From: a virus
Length of the DNA stretch: 64,000 bases
Reading direction: 5' to 3' (one strand)
IMG/VR virus record: IMGVR_UViG_3300028786_000006
Coordinates: 62,001-126,000 of that record
In this document: positions 26,496-34,754 of the stretch, piece after piece
How the letters are laid out: each line of letters starts with the position of its first letter
Position numbering within the stretch: the stretch's first letter is position 1
Translations under genes and position numbers: made by a program
The notes under the pieces: model-generated
Told to the model about the DNA's origin: nothing
The model's database searches: none
The model's input: only the letters and a program-made list of their open reading frames with translations

Positions 26496-28257
26496 TGCTC
26501 GATACCAGGTTGATGGACACCGTGTTGACTTCGATGATGTCGCTGCGCAAGGCGTTGATGTTCTGGTCGTAACCAGAGCTGGTGGCCTTGACAACCACGA
26601 AATCTCCGATCAGCTTGTTGGGCCGGAACTTCACGAGGTTGACAACGCCAGTCAGGTAGTTTACTGAGCCCGCGCTGCCCATCGATTTGACCTCAGTACC
26701 CTTGGTTTTCATTAGCTTCAGAACACCCAGGCCGTCGTCGATGATCCGGTAGGTGTACCCCATGTCAGCATCAGACACTGCGAAACCTGTGATGATGACG
26801 CTATTGGGCTTCAGATCTTTGTTGAAGTTGATGCTGTAAGCGCCGGCGAAGTTCAGTTCAGGAACGACATGCTTCTCGTACTCGACCTGGGTCACGTTAC
26901 CACTGAAGGAACGATCGATGTTCTTGATGAACGCGGTCAGTTGCGACAGGTCGAAGTTGCGCCCGAAGCGCTCCAGGTTGTTCTTGGAGAAGGTTGTGAT
27001 GTAGTCGGCAACTTTCTTCTTCAGGGAGGCTTCGTCGAGACTGGTGGCGCTCGGGTTGTACTTGATCGTGCTGCTGACGTTCAGGTAGTAATACGTCGGG
27101 TCAACCGCGATCGGGGTCATGGACCCCACGTTGTGCTTCTTCAGTAGCTTGACCAGGTCAGCTTTCTGAAGGTCATCCAACACTTCCGAGCTGTGCGGCT
27201 TCACTGCCACAAAGGTGTAACCGTAGCGCCGTGGCTCGTTCTCTTCGCCGCCCCAGCTGATCACGTCATCGGCTTCAGGGTACAGGCGCTTGGTGATGAT
27301 CGCATAGTCAGAATCAACAACAGCGGCCCCGCCGGAACGGAAGTTGATCGGGGCAATCTTCTTGATCGACTCGATGCTCTCCTCGTCCGTCCCTCCGACG
27401 CTTCGAGCGCTTTTCTCGCTAACTGCTACGACGCTATACCCGCCGACAGAAGATGCCGCTGTGATGCCCTTGATGCCGTTACCGGCCACGCCTTCAGTCA
27501 CTAGGTAACGAGCCAGGATGACGTTGCCATCGGACAGCTTCTTCGACAGCTGGTCATCACCAAATTCCATCTGGTAGTAGCCATTGCGGCCCAGGGACAG
27601 ATAGTAGAGCTGATTCTGCGCGCCCAGGTCATACGGCGTCCGATAGCGGCGGTAGGTGTTCAGGGTGTCGATAGTGGATGAGACCATCACACTGACATCC
27701 AGGGTGTCGATGTCGATCGAGGTACTTGGGATTTCATATACGTCGATCGCGCTACCGAGAACGTCATACGAGTTGACGATCCAGGTGCCCTGCAGCAGTT
27801 TCACGTCGCTGAAGAGGTAGTTGCCGTCATCACCCAACACGGCAGAGTACTCGGTGTTTGGGCTGAAGCTGTACGGCGTACCGTCGCGGACTGCCATGAA
27901 CCGGGCGTCGCGCTTCATTACCAGCTCCGAGGGAGCCGTGAGAGGGTCTGGAGGCGTTACCAGCACATCTACCACGAAGGTGGAGGCCTTTTTAGAGCCG
28001 GGCGTATACGCCAAGATGGCACAGTTGGAGCCCACGTTGTTGCGTTGTTCAGCGGTGTCCAAGTGCAGCTCGTTGAAGAGCATGTTGTTGGAGAACGCCT
28101 GGTTGTTGGCGTTGTAGCTCAACAGCCGAAGGAGCTGAGTGATACCGGCGCCTTCAAAGTTATAATCTTTGAATTGATCTTGGGACTGGTAGAATCGCTT
28201 CAGCGAGTCCATGATGCCATCAAAGTCGAGATTGGTGAAAGTTTGGCGGGTAGACAT
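26488..28257 (-). CDS. gp6: Baseplate wedge protein (gp6)
   Basis: 589 residues, close to T4 gp6 (660). The N-terminus LDFDGIMDSLKRFYQSQDQFKDYNFEGAG, then LLRLLSYNANNQAFSNNMLFNE (both quoted in family-diagnostic parts) and TAEQRNNVGSNCAILAYTPGSKKA match the gp6/gpJ-like baseplate family that forms the dodecameric inner ring and controls sheath contraction. First gene of the minus-strand tail operon, preceded by a late-type element. Confidence 0.9.
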   Translation of the reverse strand: MSTRQTFTNLDFDGIMDSLKRFYQSQDQFKDYNFEGAGITQLLRLLSYNANNQAFSNNMLFNELHLDTAEQRNNVGSNCAILAYTPGSKKASTFVVDVLVTPPDPLTAPSELVMKRDARFMAVRDGTPYSFSPNTEYSAVLGDDGNYLFSDVKLLQGTWIVNSYDVLGSAIDVYEIPSTSIDIDTLDVSVMVSSTIDTLNTYRRYRTPYDLGAQNQLYYLSLGRNGYYQMEFGDDQLSKKLSDGNVILARYLVTEGVAGNGIKGITAASSVGGYSVVAVSEKSARSVGGTDEESIESIKKIAPINFRSGGAAVVDSDYAIITKRLYPEADDVISWGGEENEPRRYGYTFVAVKPHSSEVLDDLQKADLVKLLKKHNVGSMTPIAVDPTYYYLNVSSTIKYNPSATSLDEASLKKKVADYITTFSKNNLERFGRNFDLSQLTAFIKNIDRSFSGNVTQVEYEKHVVPELNFAGAYSINFNKDLKPNSVIITGFAVSDADMGYTYRIIDDGLGVLKLMKTKGTEVKSMGSAGSVNYLTGVVNLVKFRPNKLIGDFVVVKATSSGYDQNINALRSDIIEVNTVSINLVSSNA

Positions 28258-28287
28258 CAGCCTAATCCTCTGAGTATAGAACGTCTC

Positions 28288-28297
28288 GGTTACTTAC
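28288..28297 (-). promoter_or_regulatory. Putative late promoter element before gp6 (minus strand)
   Basis: GTAAGTAACC on the minus strand, 30 bases before the gp6 start. Together with the plus-strand copy at 28321 it forms a divergent late promoter pair. Confidence 0.5.
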
Positions 28298-28320
28298 ACT
28301 GGCCAACTTCCCCGTGCCCT

Positions 28321-28330
28321 TTAAGTATCC
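28321..28330 (+). promoter_or_regulatory. Putative late promoter element before membrane-protein genes
   Basis: TTAAGTATCC, 38 bases before the ATG at 28369. Confidence 0.5.
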
Positions 28331-28368
28331 GTAGAGCAACCCCACCAACTTTCTTCAGGTTCCCTCCC

Positions 28369-28698
28369 ATGGTAACGATTCAAATCGTCCCCATCATCGC
28401 GTGGCTGTTTGTACTGGCCAAAAGTGTCAGAATTATCAGCCTCTGTAAGTGCAAGGTGAACCCGAAGCGCAAGGAAGCGGCTATCATTCTCACCAGCGCA
28501 ACGGCCGCCGTGTTTTCAATCGGCCTACAGCTTGACATCATGTTCAACGGCTCTCGATACCTCGACAGCGTTGTCATAAACCGAATGATGGTCGCAGTCT
28601 TCCTGTTGTTTGCGCTTTGGGATATCTTCATTCTGAAGTACATCACTGAGACTTCCAACATCTGCGTCAGACGAAAGGAAGCCCCCTGTGAGCACTGA
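28369..28698 (+). CDS. Small membrane protein, holin/antiholin candidate 1
   Basis: 109 residues with three hydrophobic segments: residues about 4-18 (QIVPIIAWLFVLAKSV), 37-55 (AAIILTSATAAVFSIGLQL) and 73-92 (RMMVAVFLLFALWDIFIL). The start is placed at ATG 28369; the frame is open further upstream but that part lies antisense to gp6. Overlaps the next membrane-protein gene. Small multi-span proteins under a late promoter beside tail genes are typical holins or antiholins; no family signature is visible, so this is inference. Confidence 0.55.
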   Translation: MVTIQIVPIIAWLFVLAKSVRIISLCKCKVNPKRKEAAIILTSATAAVFSIGLQLDIMFNGSRYLDSVVINRMMVAVFLLFALWDIFILKYITETSNICVRRKEAPCEH

Positions 28699-29023
28699 AA
28701 CCTTGATTTTCGAACTTTCCGAGAAGGCGCAGCGCTACCTGTCGGTGGGCATCGTGTCGGCAATTGGTGGTATCGCCAGTTACCTGTACGAGCACGTGAA
28801 AGGTGAACGCGACTTCTCCTTCCTGTCGTTCCTGACCATGATCTTCCTGGCATTCTTCGTCGGTAACGTCCTGGGTGAGTTCATCCCCCACGACATGAAG
28901 TCGCGTGATGGAATCCTGATGGTCGCTGGCTTCTCGAGCTGGCCTATCCTGGACGCCCTCAAGTCCAACGGCAAAAAGATCGCCGAGGCCGTCTTCAGCC
29001 GTGTCCTCAAGATCTTCAAGTAA
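28688..29023 (+). CDS. Small membrane protein, holin candidate 2
   Basis: 111 residues, GTG start with AGGAAG upstream and an 11-base overlap with the preceding gene. Hydrophobic segments at about 19-33 (SVGIVSAIGGIASYL) and 45-62 (FLTMIFLAFFVGNVLGEF), with a basic C-terminus (FSRVLKIFK). The length, charge and SAIGGIASYLYE segment are like phage class II holins that permeabilise the inner membrane at lysis. No endolysin gene is next to it in this window. Confidence 0.55.
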   Translation: MSTETLIFELSEKAQRYLSVGIVSAIGGIASYLYEHVKGERDFSFLSFLTMIFLAFFVGNVLGEFIPHDMKSRDGILMVAGFSSWPILDALKSNGKKIAEAVFSRVLKIFK

Positions 29024-29033
29024 TAAATTCGTC

Positions 29034-29058
29034 AGGGGCCGCCCCGCTACGGCCCCAT
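29034..29058 (+). terminator. Hairpin after the holin candidates
   Basis: GGGGCCG / CGGCCCC stem with an eight-base loop; lacks a long T-tract, so it is a weak terminator candidate. Confidence 0.4.
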
Positions 29059-29173
29059 GAATCCTTTGAGCTACCCGAACACCAAATCGATTTACAGATC
29101 AACACCCGCCCGCTACCCTAAAGCCCAAACGCAGAGACAGATTCGATAAGGGCTCCTTGAGCCGCCCCGTGCT

Positions 29174-29201
29174 TTGCCTGGCCGCACGCCTTGAGTATAC
29201 T
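29174..29201 (+). promoter_or_regulatory. Sigma70-like early promoter
   Basis: TTGCCT (29174-29179), 16-base spacer, TATACT (29196-29201). Marks the switch from late virion genes to early-type small genes. Confidence 0.7.
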
Positions 29202-29218
29202 GCGTCGACCAACATATC

Positions 29219-29524
29219 ATGGATCCTGTTATGGAAATTGAAATCCGTTCAATCGGCGTGGGCTGGAATAAGGACCGCCAAAACGAAAAGAAATGGCGTG
29301 TCAAAGTTACTGGCACAGTCAAATGCCGCGAGGCCACTGTTCAATTCACCCTCTTCAAACATCGCGGTGAGGCCAGTTCTTTGAAGTTCTCTGCGGGCCG
29401 GTTGTTTGAGGTGAACATGGCCCCTGCTTCTCGCATGGAACTTGCGCTCAAAATCAAGGCGCACTGTGAGAAGCACTTGACCGAGCAAATTCAAATCATT
29501 ATGCGCACAAGGTCTCCACTATGA
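29219..29524 (+). CDS. Hypothetical early protein
   Basis: 101 residues (97 if the in-frame ATG at 29231 is used; neither has a clear ribosome site). Sequence such as EIEIRSIGVGWNKDRQNEKKWRVKV and LKIKAHCEKHLTEQ is not recognised. First gene after a strong early promoter, its transcript start lying only a few bases upstream. Its stop overlaps the start of a 53-residue gene. Confidence 0.5.
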   Translation: MDPVMEIEIRSIGVGWNKDRQNEKKWRVKVTGTVKCREATVQFTLFKHRGEASSLKFSAGRLFEVNMAPASRMELALKIKAHCEKHLTEQIQIIMRTRSPL

Positions 29525-29682
29525 GAGTGTCCGTGGGTAAACGCCCTGTCGTGTACTTGACCAACGGCCCGTACGCCGGGCGAACCGTTCGAGCCAATGC
29601 GAACCGCAGCCTTCAGATCCGCGTGAACGGCTTCTTCGGCTATTACTGTGATGGGGCGTGGGTTGATGCTATACCCTCTTGA
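29521..29682 (+). CDS. Small protein (53 residues) with GPYAGRT motif
   Basis: 53 residues beginning MRVSVGKRPVVYL, coupled to the preceding gene by an ATGA overlap. It carries NGPYAGRTVRAN, a motif that recurs as GPLAGRTIKVTN in the gene at the right edge of the window, suggesting a small shared beta domain. Function unknown. Confidence 0.5.
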   Translation: MRVSVGKRPVVYLTNGPYAGRTVRANANRSLQIRVNGFFGYYCDGAWVDAIPS

Positions 29683-29775
29683 GCTGTTGATGCATTGCCT
29701 GATGACGTATGGCCGGCCTATCGTTTTATTCGCTTACGCCGTGGCCTCAACCGTCACATTCATTTGGAGTTGAAC

Positions 29776-30111
29776 ATGAATCAAACCGAAGAGCCCAAAG
29801 AGCCCGATACCCGGGACATACTTGAAAAGCTCACCTCGTGGAGAAAGGAATTGCCCGGTATCTGGTACGGTAACCCCGTGATTGAAGGTAGCATCGACGA
29901 AATCAAGCGTCTTCGCACCGAAAATGCTGAGTTGCGCGGCGAACCCGCCCCCAACTTCTCGAACCTCGACCGCATCAAAAACCCGCTGGGGTACTGCCCG
30001 CACTGCCATAAGCCCGGTAATCGGCGCGAGAAAAGCATCAACGGCAACGACACCTGTGACGGCGGCCACGTCTACCCGTCTTCCGCAGCCCTTCAACTTC
30101 TGACCGAGTAA
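29776..30111 (+). CDS. Hypothetical protein with C-terminal zinc-binding motif
   Basis: 111 residues from ATG 29776, preceded by TTGGAGTTGAAC. N-terminal half helical and acidic; C-terminal half has CPHCHKPGNRR, then CDGGHVYP, a likely zinc knuckle. Similar small zinc-ribbon proteins occur in many phages with no known function. Frame is open upstream to 29695 without a ribosome site. Confidence 0.5.
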   Translation: MNQTEEPKEPDTRDILEKLTSWRKELPGIWYGNPVIEGSIDEIKRLRTENAELRGEPAPNFSNLDRIKNPLGYCPHCHKPGNRREKSINGNDTCDGGHVYPSSAALQLLTE

Positions 30112-30116
30112 CCACC

Positions 30117-30449
30117 TTGAGCAAATCTATCGTAACCCTGATCATCGCGTTCGCCCTGGTCGTTGCTTCCCAGGTCTGGCCCCACTTCATCCGCAACGAG
30201 CAAACGGTGACGGTCAACAAGACCGAGCAACGCTGTGAAGCTCAGAAGACCTGCAAGTACCTGGTCTTCACCGACAAAGGCGTGTACAAGAACACCGACA
30301 CCTGGTTGGAGTTCAAGTGGAACAGCTCGGACATGTACGGTGATTTGGTGGCCGGCAAGTCCTACACCATCAAGTCCTACGGCTTGCGCTGGTCGTTCTT
30401 CAGCTGGTATCCGAACATCGTCAAAGCCACCCCGGTGGCCGCGCAATGA
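30117..30449 (+). CDS. DUF1523 family membrane-anchored protein
   Basis: 110 residues, TTG start. One N-terminal hydrophobic helix (IVTLIIAFALVVASQVW) followed by a periplasmic-type domain with QRCEAQKTCKYLVFTDKGVYKNTD and KWNSSDMYGDLVAGKSYTIKSYG (in parts), the pattern of DUF1523. This family is frequent in phages infecting Gram-negative bacteria; its function is unknown but the topology points to the inner membrane facing the periplasm. ATGA overlap with the next gene. Confidence 0.7.
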   Translation: MSKSIVTLIIAFALVVASQVWPHFIRNEQTVTVNKTEQRCEAQKTCKYLVFTDKGVYKNTDTWLEFKWNSSDMYGDLVAGKSYTIKSYGLRWSFFSWYPNIVKATPVAAQ

Positions 30450-30739
30450 GGGCGGTTGAACTCGGAACTGGCAAGTTCATCCTCTCGTTCGGTATGGCAA
30501 CTCTGAGCACTAACGGTAAAGTGCAAGAATGCCTGCGCATGCTCCACGTCGGCGACCGTGGGTTTGCCCCTGGGGAAAAGTTAGGTGAGCACATCAGCGA
30601 ACTCGAACTGGCCTCTATGGCGGACGACAGCAAGTCGGTGGCGATCCTTTTCCGTACCCCGGAAGACCGCAAGCGCCTGATTGATTACCTGTCGCAGATT
30701 CCTTTTGAAGCGACGGTAAATACAGCCCCAACAGCCTAA
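30446..30739 (+). CDS. Hypothetical protein
   Basis: 97 residues, starting MRAVELGTGKFILSFG, translationally coupled to the DUF1523 gene. No recognised domain. The C-terminal SVAILFRTPEDRKRLIDYL resembles small alpha/beta proteins. Early-gene context. Confidence 0.45.
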   Translation: MRAVELGTGKFILSFGMATLSTNGKVQECLRMLHVGDRGFAPGEKLGEHISELELASMADDSKSVAILFRTPEDRKRLIDYLSQIPFEATVNTAPTA

Positions 30740-30765
30740 CCCCACCCATGTAGGAGAGCCGCCCG

Positions 30766-31224
30766 GTGCACATAATCCAAGACATCCTGACCGTGATCAA
30801 CAACCTGATTCTTCCGGTTGGGAACCTGGGATACACCCGTGGCTCAATGCCTCAGATCGACAGCGACCGGGTCGACGAGTTCATTGAGTACCTTCACCAA
30901 AACGGGGTTGAAGTATCGCCCGTGAAAGTTCGAACCAAGATGCTGCGCTTGACCCAGAACGAGGTCAACAAGCTCAAAGTGTTTGAAGTCATGCAGCGGT
31001 TGCGGAAGGGGTACAAGCTCCCTCCGTTCTTCTACTCGAAGGACTACTATGTGCTCGACGGCTCACACCGCTTCGTGGGCCAGTTCAACCTCGACAAAGA
31101 AAAGCCAGTGCCTGCGTGGAAGGTCGACATGCCAATGCAGCAGCTGATCAAACTGGCCAACCTATTTTCTGGTGTCCGCCACCGTACCGTGTCGGACCGC
31201 AAACTTGAGAAACCGAAGAAATGA
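30766..31224 (+). CDS. ParB-like domain protein
   Basis: 152 residues, GTG start with GGAGAG at 30753-30758. Residues about 80-105 (KGYKLPPFFYSKDYYVLDGSHR in part) follow the ParB/sulfiredoxin-like pattern in which a Gly-x-x-R or DGSHR loop binds phosphate. Related small phage proteins are annotated as ParB-like nucleases or as partition-type CTPases; which applies here is not determined. Overlaps the next gene by four bases. Confidence 0.6.
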   Translation: MHIIQDILTVINNLILPVGNLGYTRGSMPQIDSDRVDEFIEYLHQNGVEVSPVKVRTKMLRLTQNEVNKLKVFEVMQRLRKGYKLPPFFYSKDYYVLDGSHRFVGQFNLDKEKPVPAWKVDMPMQQLIKLANLFSGVRHRTVSDRKLEKPKK

Positions 31225-31676
31225 AACAGCTCGCCCCGTTTGACCCGGCCCGCCTCAAAGGCGTCCCGGAACAGATCGTCTCAATGATCAAACTGACTGA
31301 GGCCGGCACTTCGGCCTTCGTTATCGGCTGGAACGGTGAAGTGATCGGCTGGGCGAACTCTTACACCGAAGCCTTGCGGTTGCTTGTCAGTGCCAAATCC
31401 ACTACCCTGGTCGCCGACATCAACCGGCTATGCATCGAAACAGTCACCGCGATGGAGCACAAGCTCCTGGTGTCGGAGTTGAAGCGTAACTTTCAGGGCT
31501 CGTGGGCAAGCCCTGACTGGCAAGAAACGTTCAATGAACACTTCATTGAGCATGTCAAGAAGGGCGACCCAATTGACGTCATCATCTACGGCGCCTTCGC
31601 GGCATACCACGGCTGGTCTCTTGAACAGACTATCCCTGAACCGGTGTGCCTGCCCTCCCCAACCCAGGTCATTTGA
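31221..31676 (+). CDS. Hypothetical protein upstream of helicase
   Basis: 151 residues, MKQLAPFDPARLKGVPEQIV. No recognised motif; predicted mixed alpha/beta. Coupled on both sides (ATGA with the ParB-like gene; stop immediately followed by the helicase ATG), so it belongs to the helicase-topoisomerase operon. Confidence 0.5.
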   Translation: MKQLAPFDPARLKGVPEQIVSMIKLTEAGTSAFVIGWNGEVIGWANSYTEALRLLVSAKSTTLVADINRLCIETVTAMEHKLLVSELKRNFQGSWASPDWQETFNEHFIEHVKKGDPIDVIIYGAFAAYHGWSLEQTIPEPVCLPSPTQVI

Positions 31677-33350
31677 ATGCTCCAGTACGTCGAAATTCCA
31701 ACGGACGAGGAGATCGCTAACGCGGTCAACATGTTGTTCCCGTTCGCTGTGGCCAACCCAGGCCAAAAGGAAGCTATCTTCCTGGCCTGCCAGGCTATCT
31801 TTCAGGGGATCCCTCACGTAATCATTGAGGCCCCCACCGGCACCGGCAAGTCCGTGATCGCTACCACGATCCACAACGTCATCCACGCCTTCGACCCCAA
31901 GTTCCGTACCAGCATCTCCACTGCCACCAAAAACCTGCAGATGCAGTACCAGCACACCCCGAAGGCTGACATCTACGACCTGATGGGTAAGACGAACTAT
32001 TCCTGTCCGATCGGTTGCGGCCCGTACAATTCACCAAAGTGCCGTAGCACCGTCGGGCAGAAGAAGTGTATCCCGAAGAACGCCTGTCCGTACATCACGC
32101 GCCGGTTGCGTTGGACCATGTCAGCCCAGCTGCGGTCGACCAACAACAGCTTCATGATAGAGGCTTGTACAGAGATCATCTGCACCGATGACACCCGCAG
32201 CGACCTGACCGTCCTGGACGAGTGCCACAAGCTGGAAGATCACCTTCTCGACCACACCACGGTCAAGATCACCGAGGCCGAGATGTATTCGATCTCGAAC
32301 ATGTTCGCCGACCTTGAGATCCTTCAAAAGACGCGGGACTACATTGACAGCCTGGCTGAATATGAAGTCGGTACTGTGATCAAGGTTCAGGGACACTTCC
32401 GCAATACCCTGATGGCTCTGTCGTCGGCCATGTCTGAAGCCCACCAACGCCTCAAGGTAATGGTTGAGCGCGCCAAGGCCAACGGGTCGGACGCCGGCCA
32501 GCTGATTTATGAAGCGATCAGCGAGCTGCAGGGCATTGAAGACAAGGCCAAGCTGTTCACCGACACCGAGTCCTCCTGTGTGATCCTGCAAGAGCGCGAA
32601 GTCAACGGCCAGGGCGTTACCATCAAGCCAGTGTTCGCTGCTGACGTGAGCGAGTTCGGGATGTTCCGGAAGGGCGACTACCACGTCCACATGTCTGCGA
32701 CTATCTGTGGCACCAAGGAGTATGCCCGTTCGTTGGGTATCGCCGAGGGCGACTACAAAGAGATTCAGATCGACAATCCGATCCCGCTGGAAAACCGCCC
32801 GGTACACGTGGTTCCTGTGGTCAAAATGACCGGCGGCCAGGATGACTTCAAGATCGCTGAATTGGTCAAGCACATTGACAACATCATCGACTCGCACGCC
32901 GGGCAAAACGGTATCGTCCACACCGTCAGCTACAAGCTCGCCGAGGCCATCTACGCCAAGTCGCGCCACAAGAAGAACATGTTGGTCAGCGGTAAGGTCA
33001 AGGACATCATGGAGGCCCTGGTTACCAACAAGGGGCGCGTGATCCTTTCGCCGTCAATTGAAGAGGGCGTCGACCTCAAGGGTGACTTGAGCCGATTTCA
33101 GATTCTGGCCAAGGTGCCGTATGGCTATTTGGGCGACCCACTTGTCAAGCTGCGCAGCGAGCGGTATCCTTCCAGCTATGCTCGGACAGCCATCTTGAGG
33201 ATTGTCCAGGCCTGTGGCCGTTCGGTACGGGGTATTGATGACTCGGCCGACACTTATATTCTTGACTCATCTTTTGAACAACTGCTGACCCGGAACTCTG
33301 ACTTGTTCCCAGTGTGGTTCAAAGAAGCACTACATTTCCATGAAGTGTAA
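31677..33350 (+). CDS. DinG/XPD-like superfamily 2 helicase
   Basis: 557 residues. Q-motif NPGQKEAI (about 28-34), Walker A APTGTGKS (52-59), DEAH-box variant DECH at 181-184, and motif VI RIVQACGRSVRG near residue 510. Between motifs I and II are five cysteines (110, 114, 122, 131, 137) in an arrangement like the iron-sulphur domain of XPD/DinG helicases, so it is probably a 5'-3' Fe-S helicase acting on replication or repair intermediates. It is directly upstream of topoisomerase gp52, suggesting joint control of DNA topology. Confidence 0.85.
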   Translation: MLQYVEIPTDEEIANAVNMLFPFAVANPGQKEAIFLACQAIFQGIPHVIIEAPTGTGKSVIATTIHNVIHAFDPKFRTSISTATKNLQMQYQHTPKADIYDLMGKTNYSCPIGCGPYNSPKCRSTVGQKKCIPKNACPYITRRLRWTMSAQLRSTNNSFMIEACTEIICTDDTRSDLTVLDECHKLEDHLLDHTTVKITEAEMYSISNMFADLEILQKTRDYIDSLAEYEVGTVIKVQGHFRNTLMALSSAMSEAHQRLKVMVERAKANGSDAGQLIYEAISELQGIEDKAKLFTDTESSCVILQEREVNGQGVTIKPVFAADVSEFGMFRKGDYHVHMSATICGTKEYARSLGIAEGDYKEIQIDNPIPLENRPVHVVPVVKMTGGQDDFKIAELVKHIDNIIDSHAGQNGIVHTVSYKLAEAIYAKSRHKKNMLVSGKVKDIMEALVTNKGRVILSPSIEEGVDLKGDLSRFQILAKVPYGYLGDPLVKLRSERYPSSYARTAILRIVQACGRSVRGIDDSADTYILDSSFEQLLTRNSDLFPVWFKEALHFHEV

Positions 33351-33359
33351 AGGAAACGC

Positions 33360-34691
33360 ATGAACTTCAAAGACTTCGCAGCCAAAGACCTCAAAGAGTT
33401 CTCGATCTATGCCAACGTGCGGACGATCCCCTCGATGGTGGACGGCCTGAAAGTCCCCCAACGGAAGGCGCTGTTTGGCGCCCTCCACCACGGTGGACAG
33501 ACCACGGTTGCCCGTATGGCCAACCACGCCGCTGAAGTGACGTCGTATACCCACGGCGAAGAGAACATGGGCGACACCCTGGTGATCATGGGTCAGGACT
33601 TCCCTGGGTCCAACAACATGCCACTGATCCAGCGCAAGGGTCAGTATGGCACGATCCTGGACCGCAAGGCTTCGGCCGCCCGGTATATCAAGGCCAGCGT
33701 TCACCGCGAAAACTTCGATCTTCTGTTCTCCAAGGACGACACCCCGATACTGCAAATGCTGTTTCAGGAGGAGCAGTACGTGGAGCCGGTGCATTACCTG
33801 CCCTGCCTGCCCCTGGCGTTGATCAACGGTGCTGACGGGATTGGGGTAGGCTATGCCACCTCGGTCTTCCAGCACTCTGTCAAGGACGTTCGAAGGGCTG
33901 TCAAGGAGGTGATGGAGCACGGCGCGGTTGTAACGAAGCTGGTCCCACACTTCAACGGCTACAAGGGTACTGTCAAGCGCCTTGAGAACGACCAGATCGA
34001 AATTCGTGGGGTCATTACGATCATTGACCGTACGACCCTGCGCATTTCTGAGGTCCCACCAAAATGGGATCGCAAGAAGTACCGCGACTTCCTCAACGGT
34101 CTGACCAAAAAGGTGTTCGATGCGAACAGCTGCTGGGTCAAGTCGTACGCCAACCACTCATCCGACGAAGCCGGCTGGAACATCACCGTCAAGGTGCCGA
34201 TGGCGGTAACACGGCTGGACGAGGAAGATCTGTTGAAGGCGTTCAATTTAATTGAACGCAACACACAGAACGTGGTCTTCTGGGATACCGTTGGTCAGCT
34301 CAAGGCGTACCAGAACGTCGAAGAGGTTGTTGAAGAGTTCGTCGCCTACCGCCACGAGAAGTATGCGGAGCGCAAGCAAAGTATGCTGGACGCCCTTGAG
34401 GCTGACCGGCTGACGGCTGACCTCAAGATTCGCTTCATCCGCTACTGGAACGAGGCGTCCTCTACGCTGGTCTCTCTCAACAAAGCCGGTATGTTGGACA
34501 ATGTGGTCAATGCCCTGGCTTGCACGCTCGAACAAGCCGAGAAGCTGCTGGAGATGAACATCTACAGCCTGACCAAAGAAAGGCTCGAGTCGCTTGTCAA
34601 GGCCAAGGAAAAACTGTATCATTCCTACCAGGAACTACAGCAAACCACACCCGCCCAGATCTGGGAAGAAGACTTGAAGAAAGTCAAATAA
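33360..34691 (+). CDS. gp52: DNA topoisomerase II medium subunit (gp52)
   Basis: 443 residues, essentially the size of T4 gp52 (442). Contains the GyrA/ParC-type breakage-reunion domain: SMVDGLKVPQRKALFGAL, YTHGEENMGDTLV, LIQRKGQYGT and the catalytic RYIKASVH with Tyr109. The enzyme passes duplex DNA through a double-strand break; the ATPase subunit (gp39-type) must be outside this window. AGGAAAC before ATG sets the start. Ends at an intrinsic terminator. Confidence 0.93.
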   Translation: MNFKDFAAKDLKEFSIYANVRTIPSMVDGLKVPQRKALFGALHHGGQTTVARMANHAAEVTSYTHGEENMGDTLVIMGQDFPGSNNMPLIQRKGQYGTILDRKASAARYIKASVHRENFDLLFSKDDTPILQMLFQEEQYVEPVHYLPCLPLALINGADGIGVGYATSVFQHSVKDVRRAVKEVMEHGAVVTKLVPHFNGYKGTVKRLENDQIEIRGVITIIDRTTLRISEVPPKWDRKKYRDFLNGLTKKVFDANSCWVKSYANHSSDEAGWNITVKVPMAVTRLDEEDLLKAFNLIERNTQNVVFWDTVGQLKAYQNVEEVVEEFVAYRHEKYAERKQSMLDALEADRLTADLKIRFIRYWNEASSTLVSLNKAGMLDNVVNALACTLEQAEKLLEMNIYSLTKERLESLVKAKEKLYHSYQELQQTTPAQIWEEDLKKVK

Positions 34692-34692
34692 G

Positions 34693-34726
34693 CGGGGGCC
34701 AGGGTTAGCGCCCCGGCCCCTTTTCT
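34693..34726 (+). terminator. Intrinsic terminator after gp52
   Basis: GGGGCC ... GGCCCC stem with an inner GGG/CCC pair, followed by TTTT. Confidence 0.75.
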
Positions 34727-34754
34727 ATGTCCGTAAATCGAAACGGAGTTTTGA

